Source: Planctomycetota bacterium (GTDB lineage Bacteria; Planctomycetota; Phycisphaerae; SM23-33). From it: 6,244 bases of DNA. The notes under the pieces are model-generated. The model saw nothing but the letters and a program-made list of their open reading frames with translations. It had not been told where the DNA came from and did no database searches. Position numbers and translations under genes: made by a program. Shown here piece after piece: positions 4,664 to 6,244 of this stretch. The DNA is taken from assembly GCA_003644335.1 (NCBI GenBank), contig QNCB01000084.1, positions 1-6,244 on the forward strand. Reading direction: 5' to 3'. How positions within the stretch are numbered: position 1 is the stretch's first letter; each line of letters starts with the position of its first letter.

Positions 4664-6244
4664 AGTTTCTTTCGCAACGCGGTGTCGATCCGCCGATATT
4701 TGCCAAACCCATAGCCAATCGGATGTAGCTTGACATTTTTGTACCAGTCGTAGTACAGCACGAGCGTCAAAGGCTCCGAGAGCGTCAGGACTGGGCAATC
4801 TTGGCCAATCATGCGGATCATTTTCGCGTAGATAGCAGTGCGTTGCGGGCTGTCGGGCATGGTGCGGATTTGCTCGTATAGTTTGTCGAATTGCGGATTG
4901 GAATAGTTCGAGTTGTTCGTGCCCTTTTTGATATTGGGACTATAGAAGAGTTGCAAAAAATTCTCCGCGTCGTAGTAATCCGCGTGCCAGCCCATGGTGT
5001 ACATCTGGGCATGCTTGCTGTGAACCTTCTGCTGTAGCGTAGGCCAATCGTTGAAGACAGCCTTTATCCGCACGCCGATACGGGCGAACTGTTGCCGGGC
5101 GAACTCCGCCATTCTCCGCGCGCCGATATGGTCGCCCAGCTCGACGGTTATCGGCGGGATTTCACCCTGGGCATCAAGCAACCCCTTGCTGGCCAGCTCT
5201 TGCTTAGCCTGGGCGATTTTCTTTTTTGCCTCAGCTGGGTCGAACCGGAAATAAGGCCCGGGGCCTGCTTCTTTGTTGCCTTTGAACGAGGCTGGTACGA
5301 CATTGCGGGCATGTCGGCCTCGCCCGTTGGAGAGTATACGGATTTGACTTTCGACATCATAGCTGAGGCACATGGCTTGTCGCAAAGCTGGGCTGGCGCC
5401 GAGCAGTTTGTCTTCCATGTTGAAGACGAACCAGTAAACGCTAGGCTGCCAGACCTTGCGGAGATATATGTGCTTCTTTCGCCAGGTGGCTGTCAGATCA
5501 CGGCCTGGCGTGATGACCGATTCAAAAGCCTCGCGCGGAATGCCCGACGCGTCCGACCGGCGCGAGAGGAACAGCATCCAGGCGGAGTAACTCTCCGCGA
5601 CGAAGTCCAGGTCGATGACATCGATAAACGGCACGCGCTTGCCCGCGTCAGCCAGCAGCCCAGCCTGCCCGTCGCCGGGGCTGCCTTTCGAGGGGTAATA
5701 GACGGGGCGATAGTCCGGATTGCGGACGAGGATGATTTTATTTTTCCGCTTGAAGGTGTGCAGCAGATACGCTCCGGTACCCACGACCATCTTCGCTTCG
5801 CGGAACTCCACGTTTCGCTGGGCTTGTGGTATCTTGCCCAAGCCGGTCAGCCAATAGTCCACCGCCTCGGCAGGACACGGCGCATAGACCCCCATAGCGA
5901 GAACTTTGGTAAATTGCGGGTAAGGCTTGGTCAGCCTGATTTGCGGCGTCAGGTCGTCCAGCGCCCGCAGGCCTTCGACGGGTAGGGAGTATCGGGAAAA
6001 ATCGCCCGCTGCGTATTTTTTCGTCTTGGCCCGGTAGGCATCCAGGCCGACGATTCGCCCGGCCAGGAACGCCCAGGAGATGGAGGTGTTGGAGTTGTGA
6101 TAGTCCGCGACTCGCTTGAGGGCCAGGACGAAATCTTCCGCTCTCACGGTGCGGGTTTTATAGACCTCAGCGTTGAGAAGGCCAAAGCAGGGGTTGCGGT
6201 GATACTTCACGCCCCGCTTGAGCTTGATGGGGTAGGTCAGTCCG
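4651..6244 (-). CDS. Family 5 extracellular solute-binding protein (OppA/DppA-like), N-terminus cut by window edge
   Basis: The frame is open from the right edge to TAA at 4651, showing 530 residues without signal peptide or start. These lipoproteins or periplasmic proteins capture peptides or oligosaccharides for an ABC importer. Seen, counting from the edge: LTYPIKLKRGVKYH near the start, matching the family's (Y/F)xLRxGVKFH, then VRAEDFVLALKRVAD; GTGAYLL followed by NPDYRP; SVYWFVFNMED and LRQAMCLSYDVE, where usual family members have N(T/M)xxPPxxxxxVRxAlxxAiD; a lobe-swap segment ending in MGWHADYYDAENFLQLFYSP; and NNSNYSNPQFDKLYEQ with PVLTLSEP near the end. A GTG near 6210 is internal (Val in GVKYH) and should not be taken as the start. 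Being directly upstream of and overlapping the permease supports a shared operon. The ligand cannot be read from sequence; peptide is the default guess. Confidence 0.92.
   Translation of the reverse strand, partial: GLTYPIKLKRGVKYHRNPCFGLLNAEVYKTRTVRAEDFVLALKRVADYHNSNTSISWAFLAGRIVGLDAYRAKTKKYAAGDFSRYSLPVEGLRALDDLTPQIRLTKPYPQFTKVLAMGVYAPCPAEAVDYWLTGLGKIPQAQRNVEFREAKMVVGTGAYLLHTFKRKNKIILVRNPDYRPVYYPSKGSPGDGQAGLLADAGKRVPFIDVIDLDFVAESYSAWMLFLSRRSDASGIPREAFESVITPGRDLTATWRKKHIYLRKVWQPSVYWFVFNMEDKLLGASPALRQAMCLSYDVESQIRILSNGRGRHARNVVPASFKGNKEAGPGPYFRFDPAEAKKKIAQAKQELASKGLLDAQGEIPPITVELGDHIGARRMAEFARQQFARIGVRIKAVFNDWPTLQQKVHSKHAQMYTMGWHADYYDAENFLQLFYSPNIKKGTNNSNYSNPQFDKLYEQIRTMPDSPQRTAIYAKMIRMIGQDCPVLTLSEPLTLVLYYDWYKNVKLHPIGYGFGKYRRIDTALRKKLGGR

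Noticed and set aside
3953..4714. Plus-strand open frame opposite the permease (253 codons)
   Set aside because: Its translation is charged and His-rich, with no motif, and mirrors the transmembrane permease.
4652..4798. Upstream start for the permease at 4798
   Set aside because: The extra 49 residues overlap the binding-protein gene and do not resemble a permease N-terminus; ATG at 4651 begins the family's typical first helix.
5092..5985. Long plus-strand open frame opposite the binding protein (297 codons)
   Set aside because: It is antisense to a clear family 5 binding protein and its translation is rich in Arg, Gln and Val without any domain, as expected for a shadow frame.

Overview
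The window holds five protein-coding genes, all on the minus strand, so transcription runs from high to low coordinates. In transcription order they are: the C-terminal part of a family 5 (OppA/DppA-type) solute-binding protein that enters from the right edge (4651-6244); a DppB/OppB-type permease (3698-4651); a RodA/FtsW-type SEDS peptidoglycan polymerase (2354-3661); a PfkB-fold sugar kinase of the 2-keto-3-deoxygluconate kinase type (1188-2267); and a secreted trypsin-like serine protease fused to Sel1 repeats, which leaves through the left edge (1-1124). Gaps between genes are short (36, 86 and 63 nt), and no stretch over 300 bases lacks a gene. No RNA gene, CRISPR array, insertion sequence or origin was seen.

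Organism: this is bacterial, with a peptidoglycan-synthesising envelope (RodA) and proteins exported across the cytoplasmic membrane. Base composition looks moderately GC-rich. The kinase subfamily (PTSMGVRLTP near the N-terminus, QPADEEQ near the C-terminus) and the style of the binding protein suggest a Planctomycetota-like lineage, perhaps Phycisphaerae. That is an impression from memory of similar proteins, not a search result, and should be held loosely.

How the genes relate: only the binding protein and permease are clearly a unit. Their stop and start codons overlap in a TAATG, and both belong to a peptide or oligosaccharide ABC importer. The second permease and the ATPases are not downstream, where RodA sits instead, so they must lie upstream or elsewhere. 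RodA is separated from the permease by a small A/T-rich inverted repeat containing a tandem TTCGGAT. The kinase and the protease each have a recognisable ribosome binding site in a short gap. No shared pathway links RodA, the kinase and the protease.

Most interesting points: the protease-Sel1 fusion; an in-register A_AAA_AAC slippery heptamer exactly at the linker between its protease and Sel1 parts; a kinase lacking the di-glycine usual for PfkB proteins; and the repeat between the permease and rodA. I found no convincing undescribed multi-gene system; the window looks like ordinary chromosomal genes with a few unusual details.
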